Assembly: GCF_042159835.1 (NCBI RefSeq)
Contig: NZ_JBBVGT010000002.1
Coordinates: forward strand, 248,001-312,000
Source of the DNA: Albibacterium profundi
Lineage (GTDB): Bacteria > Bacteroidota > Bacteroidia > Sphingobacteriales > Sphingobacteriaceae
DNA: 64,000 nucleotides
Reading direction: 5' to 3'
A program made the position numbers and the translations under genes. Each line of letters starts with the position of its first letter. Positions within the stretch are counted from its first letter, which is position 1. Positions 54,924 through 63,859 of this stretch are shown here, in pieces. The notes below the pieces were generated by a model. The model saw nothing but the letters and a program-made list of their open reading frames with translations, had not been told where the DNA came from and did not search any database.

Positions 54924-56300
54924 ATGACTAGTAACTATTTAATAGCTATCTTCTTCTTGATCGGCTCTGTGGCCATGAACGCTTGTACGACGCCCAAAGA
55001 CACAGATACAGACCAACCGGATGAAGAGGATACAACAAGCTTAAGCGATGATTCACTTCTTACCTTGGTTCAAAAGCAAACATTTAATTATTTCTGGGAT
55101 GGCGCAGAAGAAACTTCCGGCCTCGCGCGTGAGCGGATTCATATGGATGGTGAATATCCGCAAAACGATCAAGACGTTGTCACCATAGGTGGCAGCGGGT
55201 TTGGTATTATGACGATACTTGTGGGCATCGAACGTGGCTTTATTTCGCGTGCAGAAGGCTATACTCGTCTCAATAAGATTGCCGATTACCTGGCAAAAGC
55301 CGACCGCTTTCACGGGGTTTGGCCTCATTGGCTACATGGACCAACTGGGAAAGTAAAACCCTTTAGTGCAAATGATGATGGCGGAGATCTGGTTGAAACG
55401 GCTTTTCTTGCGCAGGCATTGATTACTGTTCGTCAGTATTTCCAAGACGGTAATGAAGAAGAGCAAGCTTTGGCAGCGAAAGTTGACGAGCTTTGGAAGT
55501 CCATAGAATGGGATTTCTACAGAAACGGCGATCAGAATGTACTTTACTGGCATTGGAGTCCGAATGTAGGTTGGGAAATGAACTTCCCCATCCGTGGTTA
55601 TGATGAATGCTTAATTGTTTACATTCTTGCAGCGTCTTCGCCAACTTATGGTGTTCCTGCGGAAGTGTACCATGAAGGTTGGGCTAGAAGCGGTGATATT
55701 AAATCAGGTTCTGAACAATATGGTATTAAAACGATTGTTGCGCACAATGGACAAAATGGAAATGTGGGGCCTCTTTTTTGGTCGCATTACTCCTACCTGG
55801 GTTTAGATCCACAGGGTTTGCAAGATCAATATGCAAATTATGAGGACTTGACAAGAAACCACACGCTGATCCATCGTGCCTATGCGATCGACAATCCAAA
55901 GAACTATGAAGGCTATGGTGAAGATATGTGGGGTTTCACATCGAGTTATTCAATCAATGGCTATTCGGGTCACAGTCCGAACAACGATCTGGGCGTAATT
56001 ACCCCCACAGCCGCAATTTCATCTATCCCTTATACTCCAGAATACAGCATGGAGGTTATGAGACATCTTTATGAAGATTTAGGTGACAAGGTGTGGGGGG
56101 AATATGGTTTCTACGATGCGTTAAGTGAAACGGACGACTGGTACCCTACCCGCTATCTGGCGATTGATCAAGGTACGATGCCGGTGATGATTGAGAATTA
56201 TCGGAGTGGACTGATTTGGGATTTATTCATGAGCGCACCTGAAATTAAAGCAGGATTAACGAAGCTGGGCTTTACGAGTTCGAAGCATAGTTTGGACTAA
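54924..56300 (+). CDS. GH144-like endo-beta-1,2-glucanase (glucoamylase family)
   Basis: A 458-residue lipoprotein (lipobox AMNAC). The mature part is an alpha/alpha-barrel: QKQTFNYFWDGAEETSGLAR, VVTIGGSGFGIMTILVGIERG, GVWPHWLHGPTGKV, GDLVETAFLAQALITVRQYF and WGFTSSYSINGYSGH. This pattern is that of the glucoamylase-like family containing GH144 endo-beta-1,2-glucanases. It would cut beta-1,2-glucan at the surface for import by SusCD. No GH3 beta-glucosidase or phosphorylase lies nearby to finish the job. Specificity is inferred. Confidence 0.8.
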   Translation: MTSNYLIAIFFLIGSVAMNACTTPKDTDTDQPDEEDTTSLSDDSLLTLVQKQTFNYFWDGAEETSGLARERIHMDGEYPQNDQDVVTIGGSGFGIMTILVGIERGFISRAEGYTRLNKIADYLAKADRFHGVWPHWLHGPTGKVKPFSANDDGGDLVETAFLAQALITVRQYFQDGNEEEQALAAKVDELWKSIEWDFYRNGDQNVLYWHWSPNVGWEMNFPIRGYDECLIVYILAASSPTYGVPAEVYHEGWARSGDIKSGSEQYGIKTIVAHNGQNGNVGPLFWSHYSYLGLDPQGLQDQYANYEDLTRNHTLIHRAYAIDNPKNYEGYGEDMWGFTSSYSINGYSGHSPNNDLGVITPTAAISSIPYTPEYSMEVMRHLYEDLGDKVWGEYGFYDALSETDDWYPTRYLAIDQGTMPVMIENYRSGLIWDLFMSAPEIKAGLTKLGFTSSKHSLD

Positions 56301-56326
56301 GTCTTCACTGGTACCCGAAACTCCGC

Positions 56327-57196
56327 TTAATGCGTCTTGGTCATACTAGAATCAACAACAATGATAAAATCGGCTAGCTGATGATTTTTTTCGTCAAGCT
56401 GGTCGATATTATCTTGGCTGACAGTAGTGATCGTTAGGATCTTTCTAAGAGGTATATCACGAGAAAGAAAGTTTACAACTCCCTCCTTCCGATCGCTATG
56501 GTAAGAGCCGTTCAGATGCAAGAAGATGGTTTTCCTTGTACTATTCTCTAGAATAAAATGAGCCATGGTGGCATCTTTAATTGCTTGAGCCTCCATCATA
56601 TTTTTCCCTTGATGGCCTTCAACCATTTGGGTAATCTCCTGATAGGAAACCTGAGTCGTGTCAATTTCTATCGGAAGAGGTGCCATATAACTCTTTGCTT
56701 CGTCCGTAAATTCGCTAAGCACGGCTAGGCCTTTATGGTAAACCATGTTAGCGTACCTTCTAGGCACATTGGTGGCAATCAACTTAAGTTTGTTCTTTTT
56801 AGCGAACTCAAGAATCGGCTTGTAATCGGTTTTATAATTCTTCCATAAGCGGGTCTCCTCTTCAAAGTTCTTCTGGCTGATCTGATCAGCAAAATACTCA
56901 TCGATCAGCAACTGATTATCAGCTTCAAACATTTCCGTGCCTATCACCAATCGCTCGCCATGATCATCAAATAGCGCATGAGTCAACTCTAATTGCAACC
57001 AATGGCTAATGGGATTGTTATGCAACTCGCCGAAGAAAACATGTGACTTATCATTGGTTTTTCGGATGACCTGATCAAAATCTACCTGTTGCCCATCACC
57101 GGTAAAAATCAAGTAAGCCCTCTGGGCAAATACATGCCCAGAGTAGCTTAACAAAACAAAAACAAGAAAAGTAAAACACACAGATTTATTAGTCAT
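56327..57196 (-). CDS. ChaN-like heme/iron-binding protein
   Basis: A 289-residue exported protein with a signal peptide ending near HVFAQ. It contains the ChaN/TIKI motifs HVFFGELHNNPISHW with acidic and His residues, IGTEMFEADNQ and IATNVPRRYANMV, and a late HLNGSYHSDRKEG. ChaN-type proteins bind heme at the membrane and associate with heme-uptake loci. Its position 20 bp after hmuS on the same strand supports this. Confidence 0.85.
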   Translation of the reverse strand: MTNKSVCFTFLVFVLLSYSGHVFAQRAYLIFTGDGQQVDFDQVIRKTNDKSHVFFGELHNNPISHWLQLELTHALFDDHGERLVIGTEMFEADNQLLIDEYFADQISQKNFEEETRLWKNYKTDYKPILEFAKKNKLKLIATNVPRRYANMVYHKGLAVLSEFTDEAKSYMAPLPIEIDTTQVSYQEITQMVEGHQGKNMMEAQAIKDATMAHFILENSTRKTIFLHLNGSYHSDRKEGVVNFLSRDIPLRKILTITTVSQDNIDQLDEKNHQLADFIIVVDSSMTKTH

Positions 57197-57216
57197 ATCC
57201 GTTCTGTTAATTTTAT

Positions 57217-58110
57217 TTATTTCTTTACTAAATAGTCAGCGACCACCTTTCGCCAAGCTTCGTTTTCAGGGATTCTTGGTTTACGCTTACCGAAGAACTG
57301 GACAATAATGTTGCCGTCTTTATCGTAAGCCTCTATACTCGTAACATCACCATCAGTCGTTGGTTTCTTTACCAGCCATACGCTGTCAACTGCATCCTCA
57401 CGCAGGTGCATATTAAACTCTGGATCTAAGATATTAAACCAAGGGCCGCTTTGCAAAAGCTTCTTGGCTTTTCCGGTGTGAATCTGAATACATCCGCGGC
57501 TACCAATAAAAACCATGATGTCCAGATCTTGCTCGGACACCGCTTCTAGCAAACCTTTTACCGAGTCGAAATACACCTCTGTGGCATAACCTGCTGGGGC
57601 AAGGCGCATAGCCTGTCTTCTGGAAACGCCGAACTTGTTCAAAAAGCCAAAAAACTGGTGAGTGTCCGTTAATGCCAACCATGCTTCCTTAAAACTATCC
57701 ACATCAATTTCACTATCCGGTTTCTCAACAATGGTTTTATCGACAGGTTGCACTAATAATGGAGCCTCTTGATCGTCTGCTTTAAACTTCGCAACCAAGG
57801 CTTCGTAAGCGTTCAAATCACTTTTCTCTGTCAAGTAGATTTTATGAACAGCCGTACCATCTAAGTCAAAAAACTGCAGACTCTTGCGCTCCTTTTCCTG
57901 CACAGCGAAACCGAAATGCCACGCAGTCATAAACAATCGCAAGTCGATATCCGGATTAACCACCAAGCCAACGTGAACGTTAAACGTAGCTTTAGTATAG
58001 ACACCCTTACGTTCGTGTACGGCATGATCATTTCTTGTCAAGGCCATTACATAACCTAAAGTTTTGATTTCCTTCAATATCTCTTGAAACTCTGGTCGTA
58101 AAGCAACATT
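57217..58110 (-). pseudogene. hmuS: Hemin-degrading factor, 5'-truncated
   Basis: The protein has the HmuS/ChuS pattern: VMALTRNDHAVHERKGVY, DIDLRLFMTAWHFGFAV in the first repeat, and a second repeat with FIGSRGCIQIHTGKAKKL and FNMHLREDAVDSVWLV. Full-length members are about 340 residues and begin with about 60 more. Here the homologous frame runs up to about 58110 (codons VALRPEFQEILKEIKTLG) and is then interrupted by a foreign fragment. It has no proper start codon: the only candidate is a TTG at 58077. It may be inactive or make a shortened protein. Confidence 0.7.
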
Positions 58111-58193
58111 CTGCTCTCTCCATCAATGGTACGGTCTCCGAGATTCTAGTAGATCTTGGATTAGAAGATCAGATCGTAGGGGTAGATGTAACG
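58110..58193 (+). pseudogene. hmuT: Fragment of heme ABC substrate-binding protein gene
   Basis: Twenty-eight codons on the + strand read SALSINGTVSEILVDLGLED and QIVGVDVT, matching the heme-binding protein HmuT just after its signal peptide. It lies opposite to its neighbours. No start or further codons of hmuT are present; a stop follows at 58200. Confidence 0.7.
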
Positions 58194-58439
58194 AACGCCT
58201 AACTGATTGCTCAGGACATTTTCTACGCTGGTCGACGCTCGTAAGCGAATCTCCTCATTCGTGATCAGACGCACGCGATAAACTGATTTTCTCAAAGACT
58301 GCGGAGCGAACTGTCCTGTAACGACTACTTCATCCAATGCATTGCTTTTAATTGTATCGGTTAAACCAATATTTTGCGCTTGCGATTCAACAGCAACACA
58401 CACACAAAACAGAATCAACATGTAATAAGTATGTTTCAT
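58161..58439 (-). pseudogene. N-terminal fragment of TonB-dependent (heme) receptor
   Basis: A signal peptide (MKHTYYMLILFCVCVAVESQ), a TonB box (LDEVVVTGQFAPQ) and the first part of the plug (SLRKSVYRVRLITNEEIR, VENVLSNQLGVRY) are visible. After RY the frame runs into the hmuT fragment and stops within 8 residues. About 600 residues of plug and barrel are lost. The last coding bases GTAACG (58188-58193) are common to both partners of the junction. Confidence 0.75.
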
Positions 58440-58440
58440 T

Positions 58441-58504
58441 TATTTAGAACGGTTATAAACAACAGCACAAACCTAATCACATTATTTAGAATGATTACAA
58501 ACAA
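58441..58504 (-). promoter_or_regulatory. Two Fur-box-like direct repeats
   Basis: TATTTAGAACGGTTATAAAC plus AA (58441-58462) and TATTTAGAATGATTACAAAC plus AA (58483-58504) agree at 19 of 22 positions and are 42 bp apart, four helical turns. The core on the minus strand resembles Fur sites (ATAATCATT-like). They lie just before the start of the TonB receptor fragment, as expected for iron-regulated heme uptake. Confidence 0.55.
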
Positions 58505-58605
58505 AATCAAGATATTCCGTTTAACGTCTATTTCCGTGCTATTTGTTTCTTTTGGCGTCACATTAAAATGTAGAGATAAACTCAAGCGCATTAGTTTATT
58601 ATTAG

Positions 58606-58613
58606 TATTTTTG
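58606..58613 (+). promoter_or_regulatory. -7 promoter box of fabF
   Basis: TATTTTTG matches TAnnTTTG, 87 bp before the fabF ATG. Downstream of it a 22-codon frame (58628-58696) ends 4 bp before fabF and could be a leader peptide. Confidence 0.4.
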
Positions 58614-58700
58614 CACCTTGTTAAAATATGCAGGAAGGTTTTACCAGCGCTTTGGCTCAAGAGCTCCGCTTACTAAAAAGTAAAAAGAATAGATAATTAT

Positions 58701-59942
58701 ATGAAAAGAGTTGTCGTAACAGGACTAGGAACCGTCAATCCACTTGGACATGATATCCAATCATTTTGGGAAAATTTATTAGCAGGAACAAGTAGCGCAG
58801 GAAAAATAACACGTTTTGATGCATCGCTGTTTCGTACCCAAATAGCCTGTGAAGTAAAAGATTTCGATCCAAAAAGATATCTCGATAGGAACGAAATTAA
58901 AAGAAGTGACCTATTCACCCAATATGCCCTTTACAGTGCATCACAAGCCATGGAAGATTCGGGTTTAGAAGTCGATAAGATGGATCCTTTTGATATTGGT
59001 GTCGTATGGGGTGTCGGACAAGGCGGAATGGAAACTTTTGAGACCGAAGTTGAAAACTATGTAAAAGGTGAGTATGTTCCTCGCTTTAGTCCATTTTTCG
59101 TACCTCGTCTCATTGTCAATATGGCTTCCGGTCTTATTTCGATGAAGTTCGGCCTTCAAGGTATTAACTATGCAACGGTTTCTGCTTGTGCAACCGGCAA
59201 TACGGCTATTATGGACGCGTTCAATTATATCCGCATGGGCAAAGGAAAGGTATTCGTAACTGGTGGCTCTGAGGCGCCTATTACGGCTGCTTCTGTGGGT
59301 GGTTTCTCTGCGATGAAAGCGATGTCGGCCAGAAATGATGATCCATTAACCGCCAGTAGACCTTACGATCAGGATCGCGATGGTTTTGTAATGGGCGAAG
59401 GTGCCGGCGCTATTATACTTGAAGAATATGAACACGCAAAAGCACGAGGTGCTCATATTTATGCAGAACTGTCTGGAGCGGCCATGACGGCAGATGCCTA
59501 TCATATGACATCTCCACACCCCGAAGGTATCGGTGCGTCGAAAGCAATGCAGTTAGCGTTAAAAGAGGCGGGACTGAATCCTGAGGACTTAGACTACCTA
59601 AATCCACATGCAACGTCTACCCCTATCGGGGACATTAGCGAATTAAATGCAATTTCAAAAGTATTTGGAAGCTCACCTCATTTGCAGATCAGTGCAACGA
59701 AATCGATGACCGGTCACTTACTTGGCGCTGCGGGCGCAATTGAAGCAATTGTAGCTATCAATGCGATCAAACATCAAGTGATTCCACCGACGATCAATGT
59801 TGAGAAATTAGATACTGATATTTCCAAAGACTTCAATATTGTTTTAAATGACCCGCTTGAGACCCGCGTTAACAACGCAATGAGCAACGCTTTCGGTTTT
59901 GGTGGACATAATAGCACCTTGGTTTTTGAGAAATTATCTTAA
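58701..59942 (+). CDS. fabF: Beta-ketoacyl-ACP synthase II
   Basis: A 413-residue condensing enzyme that extends acyl-ACP with malonyl-ACP in fatty acid synthesis. The catalytic Cys is in ATVSACATGNTAIMDAF near residue 165. The His residues are in NPHATSTPIGD and KSMTGHLLGAAGA. The N-terminus VVVTGLGTVNPLG and the length fit FabF. Monocistronic, with a strong terminator downstream. No acpP lies upstream here, so it may be a second FabF copy. Confidence 0.92.
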   Translation: MKRVVVTGLGTVNPLGHDIQSFWENLLAGTSSAGKITRFDASLFRTQIACEVKDFDPKRYLDRNEIKRSDLFTQYALYSASQAMEDSGLEVDKMDPFDIGVVWGVGQGGMETFETEVENYVKGEYVPRFSPFFVPRLIVNMASGLISMKFGLQGINYATVSACATGNTAIMDAFNYIRMGKGKVFVTGGSEAPITAASVGGFSAMKAMSARNDDPLTASRPYDQDRDGFVMGEGAGAIILEEYEHAKARGAHIYAELSGAAMTADAYHMTSPHPEGIGASKAMQLALKEAGLNPEDLDYLNPHATSTPIGDISELNAISKVFGSSPHLQISATKSMTGHLLGAAGAIEAIVAINAIKHQVIPPTINVEKLDTDISKDFNIVLNDPLETRVNNAMSNAFGFGGHNSTLVFEKLS

Positions 59943-59964
59943 ACTAAGATCAAAATATATTTTA

Positions 59965-59998
59965 AAGGCTACCTGACGACGCAGGTAGCCTTTTTTAT
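59965..59998 (+). terminator. Rho-independent terminator of fabF
   Basis: A perfect 11-bp stem AAGGCTACCTG / CAGGTAGCCTT (59965-59975, 59982-59992) is followed by T-rich sequence, 22 bp after the fabF stop. Confidence 0.85.
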
Positions 59999-60123
59999 GC
60001 TGGCATTTTTCATATTAAAATGCACTGAGCGAAAAGGAAAATCATTTTAGAGTAAACATCAACCATCCTTTACGTCGCCTTCTAAATAAAAAACAGATAT
60101 TTACACTAAATAGAATCTACACT

Positions 60124-60678
60124 ATGTCCTACTGCCATGCGATTGAAAATATGACCGGAGATCGACGGGATCTTCACAAAGCTTATCACGATGTTTTATA
60201 CGGATTCCCGATTCATGACGACAATGAACTTTTTGGGCGACTTATTCTTGAGATAAATCAAGCCGGTCTCAGCTGGGAAACGATCCTAAAGAAAGAACCT
60301 GCTTTCAGAGAAGCCTATCACAATTTTGATATTCAAAAAATAGCTGCTTATACGGAAGCCGACCGTGAGCGACTTTTAAGCGATGCTGGTATCATTCGAA
60401 ACCGGCTAAAGGTCAATGCTGCTATAGAGAATGCAAAGACGATAGTGGGCTTACAAGAAGAATATGGATCCTTTGAAAGCTGGTTGGAACACTATCATCC
60501 CTTAACGAAGGACGAATGGGTGAAACTATTCAAGAAGACATTCAAATTTACAGGCGGCGAAATAGTGAATGAATTTCTCATGAGTATTGGGTACTTGCCC
60601 GGTGCTCACAGCGCCGATTGCAAAATTTATCAAAAGATATTAAAGGAAAAGCCCCTTTGGGCGCAGACAGGAAATTAG
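60124..60678 (+). CDS. tag: DNA-3-methyladenine glycosylase I
   Basis: A 184-residue base-excision repair enzyme. It has YHDVLYGFP, LEINQAGLSWETILKKEPAF with the catalytic Glu/Asp region, RNRLKVNAAIENA and a C-terminal GAHSADC whose Cys/His positions match the zinc-binding Tag family. It removes 3-methyladenine from DNA. It lies 2 bp before the old-yellow-enzyme gene and probably forms an operon with it. Confidence 0.9.
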   Translation: MSYCHAIENMTGDRRDLHKAYHDVLYGFPIHDDNELFGRLILEINQAGLSWETILKKEPAFREAYHNFDIQKIAAYTEADRERLLSDAGIIRNRLKVNAAIENAKTIVGLQEEYGSFESWLEHYHPLTKDEWVKLFKKTFKFTGGEIVNEFLMSIGYLPGAHSADCKIYQKILKEKPLWAQTGN

Positions 60679-60680
60679 AA

Positions 60681-61763
60681 ATGAGCAAATTACTTTCATC
60701 GATTCGAATCGGAAAATTTGAACTTAAAAATAGAATTGTGATTTCACCGATGTGTCAGTATTCGGCGAACGACGGTTTCGCGAACGACTGGCACTTGGTA
60801 CACTTGGGTAGTCGTGCTACTGGCCGTGCCGCTTTGATTATTCAAGAAGCAACAGCCGTTTCCCCGGAAGGTCGGATTAGCTATGGTGATTTAGGTTTGT
60901 GGAAAGATGAGCATATCGAAAAGCTAAAACAGATCGTTGATTTCTTACATAGCCAAGGCTCGCTGGCAGGTATTCAGTTGGCTCACGCTGGCAGAAAAGC
61001 CAGTTCAGAAAAACCGTGGAATGGTGGTGGTCAGATCAAATCAAATGACAAAAATGGATGGATTACCTATAGCGCTAGTCCAAAGGCATTTAAGGAGGGA
61101 CAAGAACCTCCCGTCGAACTCGACCATAACGGAATCGAGCAGGTAATTACTGACTTTAAAGAAGCAGCTAAGCGCGCTGTAAAGGCCGGTTATGATGTCA
61201 TCGAAATCCATGCCGCGCATGGTTATCTGTTGCATCAGTTCTATTCACCGTTAAGTAATCAAAGGACGGATGAATACGGTGGCAGTTTCGAGAACCGGAT
61301 CCGCCTAATCCTAGAAATTGTCGACAGCGTTAAATCAGCTATGACCGAAGATCAGCTATTATTTGTTCGAATCTCAGCTACCGACTGGATCGACGGTGCT
61401 TGGGATATCGAAGACTCGATCAAGCTGGTTAAGATTTTGAAAGAAAGAGGTGTACACGTTATCGACACTTCGACCGGCGGCAATCAGATTACCAATATAC
61501 CAGCTGAGCCAAACTACCAGGTTCCTTTTGCTGCACAAATCAAGAAAGAAACAGGAATTTTGACTGGCTGTGTGGGCCTAATTAACAGTCCACAACAAGC
61601 CGAACAAATTCTGGAGAATGAGCAAGCTGATTTAATTTTCATCGCTCGTGAAAGCCTCCGCAATCCCCATTTCCCGTTATATGCAGGAGTGATTTTAGAT
61701 GACGAGATAGCCTGGCCACCTCAATATGAGCGGGCGTTCCCAAAACACGATGAATGGAAATAA
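60681..61763 (+). CDS. Old-yellow-enzyme family NADH:flavin oxidoreductase (YqjM-like)
   Basis: A TIM-barrel flavoprotein of about 360 residues. Motifs: ISPMCQYSANDGFANDWH with the active-site Cys of YqjM-type enzymes, HAGRKAS, and EIHAAHGYLLHQFYSPLSN with substrate-binding His residues, then a C-terminal phosphate site (IFIARESLRNPHFP). It reduces activated alkenes and nitro compounds. I use the ATG at 60681; the frame begins earlier inside tag. Confidence 0.93.
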   Translation: MSKLLSSIRIGKFELKNRIVISPMCQYSANDGFANDWHLVHLGSRATGRAALIIQEATAVSPEGRISYGDLGLWKDEHIEKLKQIVDFLHSQGSLAGIQLAHAGRKASSEKPWNGGGQIKSNDKNGWITYSASPKAFKEGQEPPVELDHNGIEQVITDFKEAAKRAVKAGYDVIEIHAAHGYLLHQFYSPLSNQRTDEYGGSFENRIRLILEIVDSVKSAMTEDQLLFVRISATDWIDGAWDIEDSIKLVKILKERGVHVIDTSTGGNQITNIPAEPNYQVPFAAQIKKETGILTGCVGLINSPQQAEQILENEQADLIFIARESLRNPHFPLYAGVILDDEIAWPPQYERAFPKHDEWK

Positions 61764-61768
61764 AATGC

Positions 61769-63859
61769 TTAATCTGCTAACGTAGGGCCATGCACAACGA
61801 TTTCTCCCTTTTCGTTTACCTCCATCCTGTCTATAAACACCAGTCGTTCGTCACCTGTCTTTTCCGTGCGACCGTGATAGACGCATAGCATGCTATCCCC
61901 GTCAGGCGAAAAGGTAATGCTGTTATGACCGGTTCCCGTTACTTTTCCGTTTTTTTGTAAAATGGGGTTTTCGACTGCTTTAACAAAAGGACCGAGCGGA
62001 CTTTTTGATGTCGCATAACCTACTGCATAGTTCTGTCCTCCGAAGAAATTAGCAGAATACATCATGTAGTATACATCATTCTTCTTGAAGATATACGACC
62101 CCTCCGTCCACCGACGGTTCGCTTCACGAGCGGTTACCGAGCGACTTTCCCAAGGATGAACATCAAGCTCCAATGGCGGTCGCAATAATAATTTAGGGTC
62201 TCCAATTATACCACTGAAATCGGGTTTCATTTCAACACCATACACCCAACTCTCTTCAATTTCGTCGTACCAACCTTTTTCTCTCGCCCAAGCAGAAATT
62301 TCACTTTCTACAGGATGTTTATAGCAACAACGCGAATAGTACAAATACACCTTGCCATCTTCAAACCACACGTTCGCATCAATAATCGGATAACCCGGAT
62401 CAAAAATCGGCCGGTTGTGCATATCAATAAATGGTCCAGTTGGTTTATCGGAAACCGCAACGCCAATTTTAAAATTTTCTAGCTCATTCGTAGGGTTCAC
62501 CTCCCATTGTGCACTATAGAACAGGTAGTATTTCCCATGACGATGGTACACCTCCGGCGCCCAAAAAGCATCGATACCCCAACCATTTTCATTATCGCTA
62601 TAATAAACCTGACCTTCAAATTCCCAATCCTTCAAATTGGTCGACGAATACGCCGCAAAGCCCTTTTTAGCGCCGCCGCCGGTTCCGTACATATAATAGG
62701 TTCCATCAGAATCTTTCATCACGTATGGATCACCAAAGGCTACTGGTAGAGGGTTATTTCCTACGGTCGCATGGCTTTTATCCGAATGCTGACGCTGAAT
62801 AATCTCAGCCTCGCCGCTCGGTCTCTTTATTCTATTACCAGTAGGAATAGGCTTCCCAAATACAGGTTCACCTTTCTCGTTCCATGTAAATTTCTGCGTT
62901 CGGATATCCCGATCCCAACCCGGCTCTAAGGATTTTTTACTATGGTACACAATCCACCACTCCGAATCGTCGGGCGACGTGGTAAAACTTGCGTGTCCTG
63001 TTCCGTGAACCTGTTCGGTTCCCATAAACACTGGTCCCTTCTTCTCCCAGTTAGCCGGATCCATGGGTGACTTGGAAGAGTCAATTAGGCGCAATTGGCC
63101 TAAGCGATAGTTTTCCAGCCAGGATTCGCGGGTCGAATAAATAATGAAAGTTTGTCCATCACGTTGCAATACCTGAGCACCTTCATTTAAATCCAATGGG
63201 CCACCTGTTTCCCATGACTCTTCTGGTGATGAAATCTTTACCCTTTCGGAACTAATTGAATACGGATTACTCATTTCTGCAATATACAAATGCTGCTTTG
63301 TGGCATCTGTTTCTTCGTTTTTTTCCCAACCTGACCAAACAGCGTAGAGTTGACCATTAAGTTCTAAAGGTGTAACATCAATCGCCCAGATTGTATTCAC
63401 ATAATCATTTGGATCATCGCCAGTCTTCAAAATACCGCGATCTATATATTCTCCCTGTGGATCATCGCTTACAGACTCAAGCACACCTGAACGTTGATAA
63501 ATAAACGGAGGGCCCGATTTTCCTGCCGCATAATATATGTACCATTTATTACCAATTCGGTGCAACTCAGGAGCCCAAAGGCAATTCTGATTCCATCCTT
63601 CATCCGGCGTTTTCCACACAGTCACTCGCTCACCGGGCTCAGTAAGTGTTTTCGATTTTGTAACGGTCAACGTATTTCCACTCTTTCCTCCCACAGCACA
63701 CATATAGTAATAACCATCGTGTTTAGTAACCCACGGGTCGGCCCCGTTAGCTATTGGATTTGTAAAATGCGTCGTTGACGTTTCATTCTGCGCACGTGCA
63801 TGCTGAATGTTGAAAGCCGACAAAAATATTAGGCAAATAAAAATTAACTTAATTCTCAT
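61769..63859 (-). CDS. Exported protein with two GH43-type domains
   Basis: A protein of about 696 residues with a signal peptide (MRIKLIFICLIFLSAFNI, cleavage near ARAQ). Two five-bladed beta-propeller domains follow, each starting with the GH43 catalytic-base motif: NPIANGADPWVTKHDGYYYM near residue 40 and FGDPYVMKDSDGTYYMY near residue 365. Acidic pairs in WAPELHRIG and WAPEVYHRHG repeat as well. It probably removes arabinose or xylose units from plant glycans. Duplicated catalytic domains make it larger than single-domain GH43s. Start at the ATG at 63859. Confidence 0.85.
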   Translation of the reverse strand: MRIKLIFICLIFLSAFNIQHARAQNETSTTHFTNPIANGADPWVTKHDGYYYMCAVGGKSGNTLTVTKSKTLTEPGERVTVWKTPDEGWNQNCLWAPELHRIGNKWYIYYAAGKSGPPFIYQRSGVLESVSDDPQGEYIDRGILKTGDDPNDYVNTIWAIDVTPLELNGQLYAVWSGWEKNEETDATKQHLYIAEMSNPYSISSERVKISSPEESWETGGPLDLNEGAQVLQRDGQTFIIYSTRESWLENYRLGQLRLIDSSKSPMDPANWEKKGPVFMGTEQVHGTGHASFTTSPDDSEWWIVYHSKKSLEPGWDRDIRTQKFTWNEKGEPVFGKPIPTGNRIKRPSGEAEIIQRQHSDKSHATVGNNPLPVAFGDPYVMKDSDGTYYMYGTGGGAKKGFAAYSSTNLKDWEFEGQVYYSDNENGWGIDAFWAPEVYHRHGKYYLFYSAQWEVNPTNELENFKIGVAVSDKPTGPFIDMHNRPIFDPGYPIIDANVWFEDGKVYLYYSRCCYKHPVESEISAWAREKGWYDEIEESWVYGVEMKPDFSGIIGDPKLLLRPPLELDVHPWESRSVTAREANRRWTEGSYIFKKNDVYYMMYSANFFGGQNYAVGYATSKSPLGPFVKAVENPILQKNGKVTGTGHNSITFSPDGDSMLCVYHGRTEKTGDERLVFIDRMEVNEKGEIVVHGPTLAD

